NCBI RefSeq assembly: GCF_002009175.1
Contig: NZ_CP018047.1
Span: forward strand, 4,836,001-4,900,000
Origin: Streptomyces niveus
Lineage (GTDB): Bacteria > Actinomycetota > Actinomycetes > Streptomycetales > Streptomycetaceae
Reading direction: 5' to 3'
Length of the DNA: 64,000 bases
Program-made: the position numbers and the translations under genes
Part shown: piece by piece, positions 36,876-46,137 of the stretch
Layout of the letters: every line of letters starts with the position of its first letter
Position numbering within the stretch: the first letter of the stretch is position 1
The notes under the pieces: generated by a model
Database searches by the model: none
What the model saw: only the letters and a program-made list of their open reading frames with translations
Told to the model about the DNA's origin: nothing

Positions 36876-39674
36876 ATGATGTCTGACCAGGCATACGATT
36901 CGCGGGACCAGGACCCGAGACGCGCGTTCATGCTGCGCGTCGCCGGGCTGCCGATCGAGACCGTGCACGCCCTGCGCTGCCCGGCGAGCCGCCGCTGGGC
37001 GGACTCCGTGCTCACCGAGGACGAGCGGCTGCGGGCTGCGGGAGAGCGCGTCGGCGATCTGCTGCACGACCTGGTCGGCCGGACCGGCGACGGCGCGGAC
37101 GCCGGACCCGACGAGGCCGCCGACCGGCGCGCGCTGCTGAAACTGCGCCGCGAGGTGTTCAACAACCGGCTGCCCCAGCGGCCCGGCGAGGCCCTCGCAC
37201 TGGTCGCCGGGCGGGACGCGGCGGCGGGCGAGGCCCTGTCGCGGTGGCTGCTCGACCGGCGGGACCTGGCCGCGCTGCGCGCCACCGGCGCTGAGTTGTT
37301 CGCGGGCGAGAGCGCCGAGGCACGCGCCGCGCTGCGCGCCGTCGCAGGTGAGGAGCGGCTGCGCAAGGGGCTGCTGCTGGCCTCGCCGACGCTCGACGCG
37401 CAGATCGACGCGTTCGTGAAGGGGGAGGGCAAGCCCGACAAGCGCCGCAGGAAGATCGAGCGGTCGCTGCTGTCGTACCTCTACCGCACCGTCTGCAAGA
37501 CCAGCCCGTTCTCCACGTTCACCGGGGTCGCGCTCGGCGAGTTCTATGACTCCCGGGAAGACTCTGCCGGCGGGGACGGCTTCGAGGTGCGGTTCGCCGA
37601 GAAGTGGACCGGGCACGCGCGGCTCAACGTCGTCGCGCTGGGCCGCCTCGCCGAGTGCGTCATCGCCGATCCCGTACGCCGCGCCGATCTGCCCGTCGCC
37701 CCCGCGTCCGGCTGGGGCAGGGACGACGACCGGGTGCGTTACGTACGCCGCTGGATCACCACCGGCGACGACGACACCGCCGTCACCTTCGACGCCGTGA
37801 AGGACCGGCTGTTCTTCCTGCGCCGCAGCGGCACGCTGGAGCGGCTGCTGGACTTCTTCGAGGAGAACCCGGCGCTGCGCTACGGCGAGCTGGCCGCATG
37901 GCTCGCCGAGGACGCCGGGGCCGGTGCGGACGAGGTCGAGCAGTACCTCGCCGCGCTGCTGGACCTCGGCATGGTCCAGGTACCCGCGCTGCGCACGGCC
38001 GTTCACGACACGGACCCGCTGCGCGCCTTCCAGCGGTCGCTGCGCGAGCTGGACCGGCCGTGGGCCACCGGGCTGGCGGACCGGCTGACCGAGGCGGTCG
38101 CGCTGACCGACCGGTTCGCCGGGGCGGAGCCCGCCGAGCGCCGCGAGGTGCTCGCCGCGCTCCGCGCCACGCTCAGCGACGTCCAGCTGGAACTCGGCGC
38201 CGAGAAGCCACGGGTGCCGCAGACCCTGCTGTACGAGGACGCGGCGGCGGGACGCGAGACGTCGATGGACCTCGGCGCCTGGCGCGAGCTGACGGCGGAG
38301 CCGCTCGGCCGGGTGGAGGGCGTACTGCCCGCCTTCGATCTGACACTGCCCCAGCGCGTCACGTTCCGGGGCTTCTTCCTCGCGAGGTACGGACAGGGCG
38401 GACGCTGCGACGATCTCCTCAAGCTGGTGCACGACTTCCACGAGGACTTCTTCGACCAGTACATGACGTTCACCGCGAGCCGTACGACCTTCGACACCGA
38501 CGGGCGGTACGTGCCCGAGGTGAACTGGCTCGGACTGCCGCAGCTCAAGGCCATCGACTCGGCGCGGCAGATGTTCATCGACAAGATGCGCGCGCTCTGG
38601 GCCTCGGGGGCGGAGGGCGACGACGCTGACATCGATCTCGACGCCGGATTCCTCGCCGACGTGACCGCCGAAATCGCCCCGGCGGCACCGAGGTTCGCGC
38701 CGATGAGCCACCACATCCAGCTCGCCGACCGGCCGGACGACCCGCTGATCGTCCTCAACCGCTCGTACGGCGGCCTGTCCTTCCCCTTCAGCCGCTTCAC
38801 CCAGTGCTTCGAAGGACTCGACACCGCCCTGCTGGCCGCCGCGGACCAAGTACGGCCCCCGGACGCGGTGTTCGCCGAGGTCACCGGTGGCACGGTCACC
38901 AGCAACCTCAATCTGCACGGGCGGCTCACCGAGTACGAGATCGTCTGCCCCGGCGAGAGCGGCACCCTGCCGCAGGAGTACCGGATCCACCTCGACGACC
39001 TGTACATCGAGCACGATGAAGCCGCCGACCGGCTGGTGCTGCGCTCGACACGGCTTGGGCGCGAGGTCATCCCCGTCTACCTCGGCTATCTCGTGCCGCT
39101 CGCCCTGCCCGAGCTGCCCCGCACCCTGCTGCTCCTCTCCCCGACCTCGATGGCCCCGCTGAATGTGTGGGGCGGGGTCCCGGAGAGCGCGCCGGTGGGC
39201 GGAGTCACCCGCAGGCCGCGTGTGCGGCACGGCAGCGTCGTACTGAGCAGGCGCAGCTGGAGCGCGCCCGCCGCCGGACTCCCGCTGCTCTCACCGGGGA
39301 CGTCCGACGACGACTGGTTCCTCGGCTGGCACCGCTTCCGGCGCGCGACCGGGCTGCCGGACCGGGTCTTCGTGACCGTCTCGGACTCCGGGGCGCGCGG
39401 TGCGACGGGCGCCAAGCCGCAGTATCTGGACTTCGACAGCGCGCTCTCGCTCACCGCGTTCGAGGCGCTGCTCAAGACGGCCGAGGCGCGCGTGGTGTTC
39501 CGCGAGATGCTGCCGGACGAGGACGGGCTGCACGCAGTCTCCGACCGCGGCGCCCATGTCGCCGAACTGGCCGTCGAAACGCTGGCCGGTGCGCCCGAGC
39601 GTGCCCCGGACATCCCCGAACTCGTATCCGCGGAGCTCGTATCCGCCGACTCCGCACGGAGGGACGCCTCATGA
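36876..39674 (+). CDS. LanB-type dehydratase, glutamylation domain (split LanB N-terminal protein)
   Basis: This 932-residue protein matches the N-terminal lantibiotic dehydratase domain, which uses glutamyl-tRNA to glutamylate Ser/Thr of the precursor. Family features are RRKIERSLLSYLYRTVCKTS with PFSTFTGVALGEFY, PQRVTFRGFFLARYG, LVHDFHEDFFDQYM, ILNRSYGG-like VLNRSYGGLSFPFSR and a C-terminal PKQYLDF-like KPQYLDFDSALSL. The elimination half is a separate gene that overlaps its stop by ATGA, as in goadsporin and thiopeptide clusters. This implies dehydroalanine or dehydrobutyrine in the product. Confidence 0.9.
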   Translation: MMSDQAYDSRDQDPRRAFMLRVAGLPIETVHALRCPASRRWADSVLTEDERLRAAGERVGDLLHDLVGRTGDGADAGPDEAADRRALLKLRREVFNNRLPQRPGEALALVAGRDAAAGEALSRWLLDRRDLAALRATGAELFAGESAEARAALRAVAGEERLRKGLLLASPTLDAQIDAFVKGEGKPDKRRRKIERSLLSYLYRTVCKTSPFSTFTGVALGEFYDSREDSAGGDGFEVRFAEKWTGHARLNVVALGRLAECVIADPVRRADLPVAPASGWGRDDDRVRYVRRWITTGDDDTAVTFDAVKDRLFFLRRSGTLERLLDFFEENPALRYGELAAWLAEDAGAGADEVEQYLAALLDLGMVQVPALRTAVHDTDPLRAFQRSLRELDRPWATGLADRLTEAVALTDRFAGAEPAERREVLAALRATLSDVQLELGAEKPRVPQTLLYEDAAAGRETSMDLGAWRELTAEPLGRVEGVLPAFDLTLPQRVTFRGFFLARYGQGGRCDDLLKLVHDFHEDFFDQYMTFTASRTTFDTDGRYVPEVNWLGLPQLKAIDSARQMFIDKMRALWASGAEGDDADIDLDAGFLADVTAEIAPAAPRFAPMSHHIQLADRPDDPLIVLNRSYGGLSFPFSRFTQCFEGLDTALLAAADQVRPPDAVFAEVTGGTVTSNLNLHGRLTEYEIVCPGESGTLPQEYRIHLDDLYIEHDEAADRLVLRSTRLGREVIPVYLGYLVPLALPELPRTLLLLSPTSMAPLNVWGGVPESAPVGGVTRRPRVRHGSVVLSRRSWSAPAAGLPLLSPGTSDDDWFLGWHRFRRATGLPDRVFVTVSDSGARGATGAKPQYLDFDSALSLTAFEALLKTAEARVVFREMLPDEDGLHAVSDRGAHVAELAVETLAGAPERAPDIPELVSAELVSADSARRDAS

Positions 39675-40819
39675 CCGGCCCCGCTTCCGCTCCCGTCCCG
39701 GGCCCCGGCCCCGGCCCCGGCCTCTGGCAGGCCACGCACGTCTTCTACGCCGCCAACCCGCGGCCCTTCCTGCTCCAGTGCGTGCGCCCGCTCGTCGCCG
39801 AGCTGGAGTCGGAAGGACTGATCGACAACTACTTCTTCATGAACTACTGGCTGGAGGGCCCGCACATACGGCTGCGCCTCAAGCCCGTCGGCGAGGCGGC
39901 GGCCCCCGCCGTACGCGCCCGCACCGAGCAGGCCGTCGACACCTTCCTGGCCGAGCGCCCGGCGCTGTACGAGGTGGACTCCGGGTTCCTCAACGACTTC
40001 TACAACACGCTGTTCGAGATCGAGTTCCCCGGCAGCGAGCGCGGCCACTACATGGACGACAAGGGCCGGATGAATCTGCGCCCCAACAACTCGCGCAGCG
40101 CCGAGCCGTACGAGCCGGAGTACGGAAAGTACGGCGGCCCCGCCGGGATCGAGCTGGCCGAGTGGCACTTCAGGCACTCCAGCGATCTGGTCATCGAGGC
40201 CCTGCGCACCAAGAACCTCCATCTGCGGACCGTGCTGCTCGGCACGTCCGCGCAGCTGATGATGGTCATGTCGGGGACCTTCCTGCCCGGCGACCGTGAG
40301 CTGACCGACTACCTGGAGAGCTACTACGAGTTCTGGCACACGGCGTTCCCCGGCACCGGCTTCATCGGGACCTCCGAGTACGACAAGAACTACGCGGCGA
40401 TGGCCCCCGGTCTCACCAGCCACTTCGCCCGGATCAGGGCCGCCGTCGGCGCCGGTGAGCCCGGCCGGCTGCCCGACTTCCTGGCGGGCTGGGCCGAGCA
40501 CTGCGCCGAACTGGAGCGCCGCGCACGGAAGCTGACGCTCGACGGCGACCTGGTGTTCCGGTCCTGGGACGGGGAGCGGGACGAGCGGGTGACGGACCCG
40601 GCGGTCGCGCTGCCGCTGCTGCTGTCCCCGTACATGCACATGACCAACAACCGGCTGCACGTGACCATCCGCGACGAGGCGTATCTCTCGCATGTGCTGG
40701 GCCGGACACTGCGGGAGTCCGTCGCGCCGGCGACGTCCGGGACGGGGCCGGAGCCGGAGAAGGGGTCCGTGAAGGGGTCCGAGAAGGAGACGGAGGCGGA
40801 GGCGGTGGCCGCGCCATGA
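39671..40819 (+). CDS. LanB-type glutamate-elimination protein (SpaB_C / thiopeptide-type)
   Basis: The 382-residue protein belongs to the SpaB C-terminal family, which eliminates glutamate from glutamylated Ser/Thr. NYWLEGPHIRLRLKP and YEPEYGKYGG with AEWHFRHSSDLV are the family hallmarks. It lies directly after the glutamylation gene with ATGA overlap. A related fold serves as the thiopeptide [4+2] pyridine synthase; because only one copy is present and a LanB N-terminal partner needs it, elimination is the better reading. It begins with a PGPGPGPG run and ends in a charged Glu/Lys tail. Confidence 0.82.
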   Translation: MTGPASAPVPGPGPGPGLWQATHVFYAANPRPFLLQCVRPLVAELESEGLIDNYFFMNYWLEGPHIRLRLKPVGEAAAPAVRARTEQAVDTFLAERPALYEVDSGFLNDFYNTLFEIEFPGSERGHYMDDKGRMNLRPNNSRSAEPYEPEYGKYGGPAGIELAEWHFRHSSDLVIEALRTKNLHLRTVLLGTSAQLMMVMSGTFLPGDRELTDYLESYYEFWHTAFPGTGFIGTSEYDKNYAAMAPGLTSHFARIRAAVGAGEPGRLPDFLAGWAEHCAELERRARKLTLDGDLVFRSWDGERDERVTDPAVALPLLLSPYMHMTNNRLHVTIRDEAYLSHVLGRTLRESVAPATSGTGPEPEKGSVKGSEKETEAEAVAAP

Positions 40820-41976
40820 CCGCCCCCGCGGACCGCGTCGAGGCCGACCGGTACCGGCCGACGCTCCGCTCCGACGTGCTGGTCAGCGACGAGTTCCTGC
40901 TCGGCGCCAGGAGCGTGCACCTCGTCAAGAACCCGCGGAGCGGCAAGTCGTACGAGGTCGGGGTCAAGGAGCACTTCCTGCTGGCGCGCATGGACGGTAC
41001 GCGCGGTCTGGACGAGCTGGGCGCGGAGTACGCGGCGGAGTACGGCAAGCGCCTGGGCGACGCCAACTGGCAGCGGCTGCTGGGCATGCTGGGGGTCCGG
41101 GGGCTGCTGGAGGGCGGCCCCGCGGCCCCGCCCGCCGAGCCGGCCGGGACAGCCGGGACAGCCGGCACGGCCGGTACCGTCGCCACCGCCGACGAGCCGC
41201 CGAAGCGCACCCTGCTGCGCGGCACGCTCCCGCTGGTCGCCGACGCCGACGCGACGGCCGACCGGCTCCACCGCGCCTTCGGCTTCCTGCTCGCCGCGCC
41301 GTTCATGGTCCCGCTGCTCCTGCTGATCACCGCCATGGAAGTGGTCGCGGTCGCGCGGCTCGGCGAACTTCTCGACGGAGCGGCGGCGCTCTTCACCAAC
41401 CCGGTCCTGCTCGCGGGCGTCGCCGCGCTGCTCTGGTTCAGCACCGCGCTGCACGAGCTGGCCCACGGGGTGGTGGCGAGACGCTACGGCGGGCAGGTCG
41501 CCGAGATCGGACTGCGCTGGCGCCTGCCCGTCGTGATCATGTACTGCACGGTCGACAACTACCAGTATCTGCGGACGCGTTGGCACCGAATCGCGACCGC
41601 CGTCGCGGGCGCGGTGATGAATCTCGTCGTGCTGCTGCCGTTCTGCGCGGTCTGGCTCCTCGTGCCGGTGGACGACGCCACCGGCGAGGCGCTGGCCGGG
41701 CTGCTGCTCCTCGGCAGTGTGCAGGCGCTGGCCATGCTCGTACCGTTCCCGCCGCTCGACGGGTACAAGATCGCCGCGCAGCTGTGCGGCGCGACCGCTC
41801 TCGCCGCGTCCAGCCGGGAGTACGTCCGGCTGGCCGTGCGGCGCGACCCGGCGGCCAAGGCGTACCCGCGCCGGGCCCGTACCGCCTACCTCGGCTACAC
41901 GGCGGGCTCGCTGCTCGTCCTCGCCGGGATCGTGGCGGCCGTCGTCGCGCTGGTCGTCCGTCTCGTCGCCACCTGA
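40816..41976 (+). CDS. M50-type membrane metalloprotease with PqqD-like N-terminus
   Basis: This 386-residue membrane protein has the zinc motif HELAH at 213-217 and a downstream FPPLDGYK (311-318) in place of the NPDG motif of site-2 proteases. About six membrane spans follow residue 155. Residues 10-100 (LVKNPRSGKSYEVGVKEHFLLARMDG) look like a small winged-helix PqqD/RRE-like domain that could bind the leader. It is likely to help process or export the peptide, or to confer immunity. It overlaps the elimination gene by ATGA. Confidence 0.78.
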   Translation: MTAPADRVEADRYRPTLRSDVLVSDEFLLGARSVHLVKNPRSGKSYEVGVKEHFLLARMDGTRGLDELGAEYAAEYGKRLGDANWQRLLGMLGVRGLLEGGPAAPPAEPAGTAGTAGTAGTVATADEPPKRTLLRGTLPLVADADATADRLHRAFGFLLAAPFMVPLLLLITAMEVVAVARLGELLDGAAALFTNPVLLAGVAALLWFSTALHELAHGVVARRYGGQVAEIGLRWRLPVVIMYCTVDNYQYLRTRWHRIATAVAGAVMNLVVLLPFCAVWLLVPVDDATGEALAGLLLLGSVQALAMLVPFPPLDGYKIAAQLCGATALAASSREYVRLAVRRDPAAKAYPRRARTAYLGYTAGSLLVLAGIVAAVVALVVRLVAT

Positions 41977-42025
41977 GCCCGTATCCGCACCCCCGCACAC
42001 CCGTCCCGCCCGCAAGGAGACCCGC

Positions 42026-42967
42026 ATGACCCCCACCCCCGCCGACGGTTCCGCCGGCGACTCCACCGAAGGACCCGCCGTCGTCCTCGACACGATCCAC
42101 AAGCGGTACGGGGAGAAGCGGGCCGTAGACGGCATCTCGCTGACCGTCCCGCGCGGTGAGTTCTTCGGGCTGCTCGGCCCGAACGGCGCCGGCAAGACGA
42201 CCCTGGTCGAGATCATGGAGGGCCTGCGCCGCCCCGACTCGGGCTCGGTCACCGTCCTCGGCCGGCACCCCTGGCCGCGCGACCCCGAACTGCTGCCCCG
42301 GCTCGGCGTCCAGACGCAGGCGTCCGCCTTCTTCGTACGGCTCACGGCGCGCGAGCACCTGGAGACGGTCGCCGCGCTCTACAAGGCCGACCGGGAGGCC
42401 GCCGAGCGCGGACTCGCCGCCGTCGACCTCACCGAACAGGGCGACGTCCGCGTCGACGACCTCTCCGGCGGCCAGCGCCAGCGGCTGGCCATCGCGTCCG
42501 CGCTCGTCCACGACCCCGAGCTGATCTTCCTCGACGAGCCGACGGCCGCGCTCGACCCGCAGGCCCGCCGCGCGCTGTGGCAGGTGCTGCGCGCGCTCAA
42601 GGGCGCCGGGCGGACCATCGTCTACACCACCCACCACCTGGACGAGGCCGAGGCGCTCTGCGACCGCGTCGCGATCGTCATCGACGGCAGGATCGTCGCG
42701 CTGGACACCCCGGGCAAGCTGGTCGCCGCCAGCAGCTCGCTCACCCGGCTGGTGGTCCCCGCCGACCGGCTCTCACTCACCGACGCGCGGGCCATCCCCG
42801 GTGTGCTGCGCGCCACCGAGGACGGCGACTCGATCGTGCTGGAGACCGAGGACTCGGGTCCGGTGCTGTCGGCGGTCGACGCGATCGCCGGACTGCACGG
42901 CGTACAGACACGCACCGCCAGCCTGGAGGACGTGTACCTCGAACTGACCGGCAGCCCGCAGGCGTAG
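42026..42967 (+). CDS. ABC transporter ATP-binding protein (ABC-2/CcmA type)
   Basis: This 313-residue ATPase has Walker A GPNGAGKTT (51-59), signature LSGGQRQRLAIASAL (146 on), Walker B LIFLDEP and H-loop TTHHLDEAEAL. A C-terminal extension of about 80 residues is typical of drug or bacteriocin exporters (DrrA-like). ATG 42026 has AAGGAG upstream. With the permease at 43198 it forms the exporter and probable immunity pump of the cluster. The two genes are separated by a 161-base inverted-repeat element. Confidence 0.92.
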   Translation: MTPTPADGSAGDSTEGPAVVLDTIHKRYGEKRAVDGISLTVPRGEFFGLLGPNGAGKTTLVEIMEGLRRPDSGSVTVLGRHPWPRDPELLPRLGVQTQASAFFVRLTAREHLETVAALYKADREAAERGLAAVDLTEQGDVRVDDLSGGQRQRLAIASALVHDPELIFLDEPTAALDPQARRALWQVLRALKGAGRTIVYTTHHLDEAEALCDRVAIVIDGRIVALDTPGKLVAASSSLTRLVVPADRLSLTDARAIPGVLRATEDGDSIVLETEDSGPVLSAVDAIAGLHGVQTRTASLEDVYLELTGSPQA

Positions 42968-42973
42968 GCCGTG

Positions 42974-43134
42974 TCTCAGAAGTCCCGCCTGCCCCGCGAC
43001 GCCCGGCACGCACGCTCGCCGCGTTGTCGGAGTCGCCCAAGTACGCCCAGTACGAGGGCGATCCTCCGCCTTGCGATCGCACGCACCGAACGCCGCGAGG
43101 CCCGCCCTTCGGGCGGACGGCGCTACTTCTGAGA
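42974..43134. repeat. 161-bp element with TCTCAGAAGT terminal inverted repeats
   Basis: Perfect ten-base terminal inverted repeats (TCTCAGAAGT at 42974-42983; ACTTCTGAGA at 43125-43134) bound the insert. An internal hairpin CCCGCCC-TTC-GGGCGG lies near 43101-43116. It sits between the ATPase and permease genes of one transporter, where neighbouring junctions overlap. No open frame of its own is convincing. I recall very similar segments at many places in Streptomyces genomes, which would make it a MITE- or REP-like element; that is memory, not a search. Confidence 0.7.
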
Positions 43135-43197
43135 CCCGACCTGGCCCGACGCCCCGGACCCCCCGACGCCCGCACTGAGAGACGGAGCACCCACACG

Positions 43198-43986
43198 ATG
43201 AGCACCACGACGCGCCCGCGCCCCCGCGCCATGAGCGCCTACTCCGCGCTGAGCAAGGCCGGTTACAAGGCGTACACGCGCGACAAGACCACCCTCTTCT
43301 TCACCTTCGCCTTCCCCCTCCTCTTCCTGATCGTCTTCGGCCTGATCTTCCACGGCATGACGGTCCAGGAGAGCGGGCGCCCCTACATCAACTACATCGC
43401 CCCCGGTGTGCTGTCGTGGGGCGTCGCCAACGCCGCCGTCTTCGGCGTCGGGTTCGTCATCATGCAGTGGCGCCGCGACGACCTCCTGCGGCTGATCCGG
43501 ATGACGCCGACCCCGCTGCCGACGATCCTCGGCTCGCGCTACGTGCTGGCGCTCGCCATCGGCACCGTGCAGGCCGCGATGTTCGTACTCGTCGCGATGC
43601 TGCCGTTCTTCGGTCTCGAACCGGCCGGGAGCTGGCCGCTGGCGCTGCCGGTGCTGTTCCTCGGCATCACCGCGTTCCTCGCGATCGGCGTGATCGTCGG
43701 CTCGTTCGCGAGGACGCCCGAGGCCGTCGCCGCCGTCGCCAACTGCCTGATGGTGCCGATGGCGTTCCTCTCCGGGTCGTTCTTCCCGCTCGACGCCATG
43801 CCCGGATGGATGCAGAACGTGTCCCTGGTGCTGCCGCTGCGCTACTTCAACGACGGCGTCTCCGCCGCCATCACCGGTGACGGAGGCGGCGGCGACATCC
43901 TGGTGGCCTGCGGCGGCATCACCGCCTTCGCCGTCGTCTTCGGCGCGATCGCGCTCAAGACCTTCCGCTGGAGCGACCAGTCATGA
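43198..43986 (+). CDS. ABC-2 type permease (DrrB-like)
   Basis: This 262-residue membrane protein has six probable spans (for example LFFTFAFPLLFLIVFGLIF near 40-58, and VLFLGITAFLAIGVIVGSF) and the ABC-2 signature region AFLSGSFFPLDAMPGWMQNVSLVLP. It partners the ATPase upstream for export of the mature peptide. ATG 43198 has GGAG twelve bases upstream, somewhat far. Its stop overlaps the start of YcaO 2 by ATGA. Confidence 0.9.
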   Translation: MSTTTRPRPRAMSAYSALSKAGYKAYTRDKTTLFFTFAFPLLFLIVFGLIFHGMTVQESGRPYINYIAPGVLSWGVANAAVFGVGFVIMQWRRDDLLRLIRMTPTPLPTILGSRYVLALAIGTVQAAMFVLVAMLPFFGLEPAGSWPLALPVLFLGITAFLAIGVIVGSFARTPEAVAAVANCLMVPMAFLSGSFFPLDAMPGWMQNVSLVLPLRYFNDGVSAAITGDGGGGDILVACGGITAFAVVFGAIALKTFRWSDQS

Positions 43987-45992
43987 CCACAGGGACGGTT
44001 ACGGGAACAGCCGCGGGGGAGGAGGCGGGGGCGGCTGTGGTCCTCGCCGACGGCAGCCCGCTGGAGCGCGGCCGCGCGCACCTCCAACACGCCCTGAACG
44101 TACGGTTCGAGGCCGCCAAACTCCTCGGAGGGGCCCTGCCCGCACCGCTCGTGGTGCCGCTCGGCGCCGCCGACGTCCTCGGCTTCGGGCTCCCCGACCC
44201 GTACGCCGCCGTACGCCCCCGGGCCAATGTCCAGCTCACCGCGCGCGCCGTCCTCGTCGGCCCGTGGGGCGGTGCCGACCTCATCGGGACCGCCGCCTGC
44301 GGCCAGTGCCTCGCCATCCGCTGGCAGCGGCTGCGCAGCCGCTCCGAGCGCGAGGCGCTGGAACTGGGCCACGAACCGCACGGCTCCGCCGACTGGCCGC
44401 TGCTCACCGACTACACCGTGGACGCGGTCTGGGCGGCGTATCTCGCCGTCCGTACGGGGGAGTTCGGCCCGCCCGCGACCGCCGCCGCCGACCGGGAGCT
44501 GCCGCAGGTCACCCGGATCGACCTCGGCACGCTCGCCCTCGCGACGTTCCCGCTGCTGCCCGAGCCGATCTGCCCGTCCTGTGTCCCCGAGCGCCCGGAC
44601 ACCGCCGAGTCCGCGCGCATGCGGCTGACGGCCAGGCCCAAGCCGGACCCCGACACCTACCGGCTGCACCCGCTGGGCTCGTACCCGCTGCCGACCGCCG
44701 CGCTCGCCAACCCCGTCTGCGGCGCGCTCGGTTCGGACACCTGGATCAACCCGACGTCCACCACGACCGCCCCCGTCGCGGGCACCAACTTCGTACGCGG
44801 CTACGCCGGTCTCAACGACGTCACCTGGAGCGGCCAGGCCAACAGCTACTCCACCAGCCGGACCCTGGCCTTCCTGGAAGGACTTGAGCGCTACGCGGGC
44901 ACCCACCGCCGCCGCGGCACGAGCCCCGTCGTCGACTCGTACAACAATCTCGCCGCCGACGCGCTGAACCCGGCGGACCGCGGCTTCTACGCGGACGCGA
45001 CGTACGAGAAGGACCACCTGGTCAGCCCGTTCGACCCGGACCGGCCGATTCCCTGGGTGTGGGGCCACTCGCTGCGCGACGAGCGCCCGATCCTCGTCCC
45101 CGCGCGCCTCGCGCACTACAGCGCGGGCGTCGAGGCCGACAACTTCGTCTTCGAGTGCTCCAACGGCTGTGCCACCGGCGGGAGTCTGGAGGAGGCGATC
45201 CTCTTCGGCCTGCTGGAGCTGATCGAACGCGACGCGTTCCTGCTCGCCTGGTACGGCCGCGCCCGGCTCACCGAGATCGACCTAGGCTCGTGCGCGAGCG
45301 GCACGATCCGCACGATGCTCGACCGGGCCGCGCTGCACGGCTACGACGTGCACGCCTTCGACACCCGGATGGATCTCGCCGTGCCCGTCGTCACGGCCCT
45401 CGCCGTGCGGCGCGACGGCGGACTCGGCACGCTGTCCTTCAGCGCCGCCGCCGGCTTCGACCCGGAGGGCACGGTCGACGCGGCGCTGTCCGAAGTCCTT
45501 ACCTACATACCCCACCTGCCCTACCAGGTCGCCGAACGCGAGGGCGAGCTGCGCGACATGGCGGGCGACTTCCGCAAGGTCCTGCATCTCAAGGACCACG
45601 CGCAGCTGTACGGCCTGCCCGAGATGGCGCGGCACGCGCGCGAGTATCTGGAGCCGACCGCCGTGCGCACGCTCGGCGAGACGTTCGCCGACTGGGCGCC
45701 GGTCCGGCCGCGCACCGGCGATCTGCTGGACGATCTGCGGCTGCTGCGCGACGAGTTGGCGGGCGCGGGGTACGACGTGATCGCCGTGGACCAGACGACA
45801 CCGGAGCAGCGGCGGATGGGGCTGCACACGGTCAGCACGATCGTGCCCGGTCTGCTGCCGCTCGACTTCGGATGGACGCGGCAGCGCGCCCTGCTGATGC
45901 CGAGACTGCGGACGGCGCTGCGGGTGGCCGGACGGCGTACCGACGACCTGCCGGAGTCGGAGATCAAGGCGGTTCCGCATCCGTTCCCCTGA
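43983..45992 (+). CDS. YcaO cyclodehydratase 2 (TOMM D-protein)
   Basis: This is a second, full-length YcaO (669 residues) with the same plan as YcaO 1: CGQC (106-109) and CPSC (197-200) in the N-terminal zinc domain, FLEGLERYAG (297-306), ECSNGCATGGSLEEA (391-405), ELIERDAF (412-419) and the C-terminus VPHPFP. It is translationally coupled to the ABC permease and ends the operon. Both copies look catalytic, so they probably divide the substrate residues (Cys versus Ser/Thr) or act at different core positions. No TfuA-type thioamidation partner is present. Confidence 0.92.
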   Translation: MTTGTVTGTAAGEEAGAAVVLADGSPLERGRAHLQHALNVRFEAAKLLGGALPAPLVVPLGAADVLGFGLPDPYAAVRPRANVQLTARAVLVGPWGGADLIGTAACGQCLAIRWQRLRSRSEREALELGHEPHGSADWPLLTDYTVDAVWAAYLAVRTGEFGPPATAAADRELPQVTRIDLGTLALATFPLLPEPICPSCVPERPDTAESARMRLTARPKPDPDTYRLHPLGSYPLPTAALANPVCGALGSDTWINPTSTTTAPVAGTNFVRGYAGLNDVTWSGQANSYSTSRTLAFLEGLERYAGTHRRRGTSPVVDSYNNLAADALNPADRGFYADATYEKDHLVSPFDPDRPIPWVWGHSLRDERPILVPARLAHYSAGVEADNFVFECSNGCATGGSLEEAILFGLLELIERDAFLLAWYGRARLTEIDLGSCASGTIRTMLDRAALHGYDVHAFDTRMDLAVPVVTALAVRRDGGLGTLSFSAAAGFDPEGTVDAALSEVLTYIPHLPYQVAEREGELRDMAGDFRKVLHLKDHAQLYGLPEMARHAREYLEPTAVRTLGETFADWAPVRPRTGDLLDDLRLLRDELAGAGYDVIAVDQTTPEQRRMGLHTVSTIVPGLLPLDFGWTRQRALLMPRLRTALRVAGRRTDDLPESEIKAVPHPFP

Positions 45993-46058
45993 GTCCCCGG
46001 GCCGCCCCGGGGTCTTACGGGGCGTTCCGGGCCGCCGGGCCCCCGGGCACGACGGCAG

Positions 46059-46102
46059 CCGGCCCCTCGCCCGGTGGGTGTACCCACGGGAAAAGGGGCC
46101 GG
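46059..46102. terminator. Bidirectional hairpin between the RiPP operon and the precursor gene
   Basis: CCGGCCCCT (46059-46067) pairs with AGGGGCCGG (46094-46102) around an inner CCCGGTGGGT/ACCCACGGG hairpin. It lies between the convergent stops of YcaO 2 and the precursor gene, 36 bases beyond the latter. Confidence 0.75.
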
Positions 46103-46137
46103 CGGGATCCGAGACAGACCCTGACTGCGAAGCCGGA

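Noticed and set aside
39671..40819. Thiopeptide pyridine synthase
   Set aside because: Shares the SpaB_C fold, but it is the only such protein, follows the LanB glutamylation gene directly and keeps elimination-domain hallmarks.
43983..45992. Thioamide-forming YcaO
   Set aside because: No TfuA gene is present, and the zinc domain and PHPFP tail match azoline-forming D-proteins.
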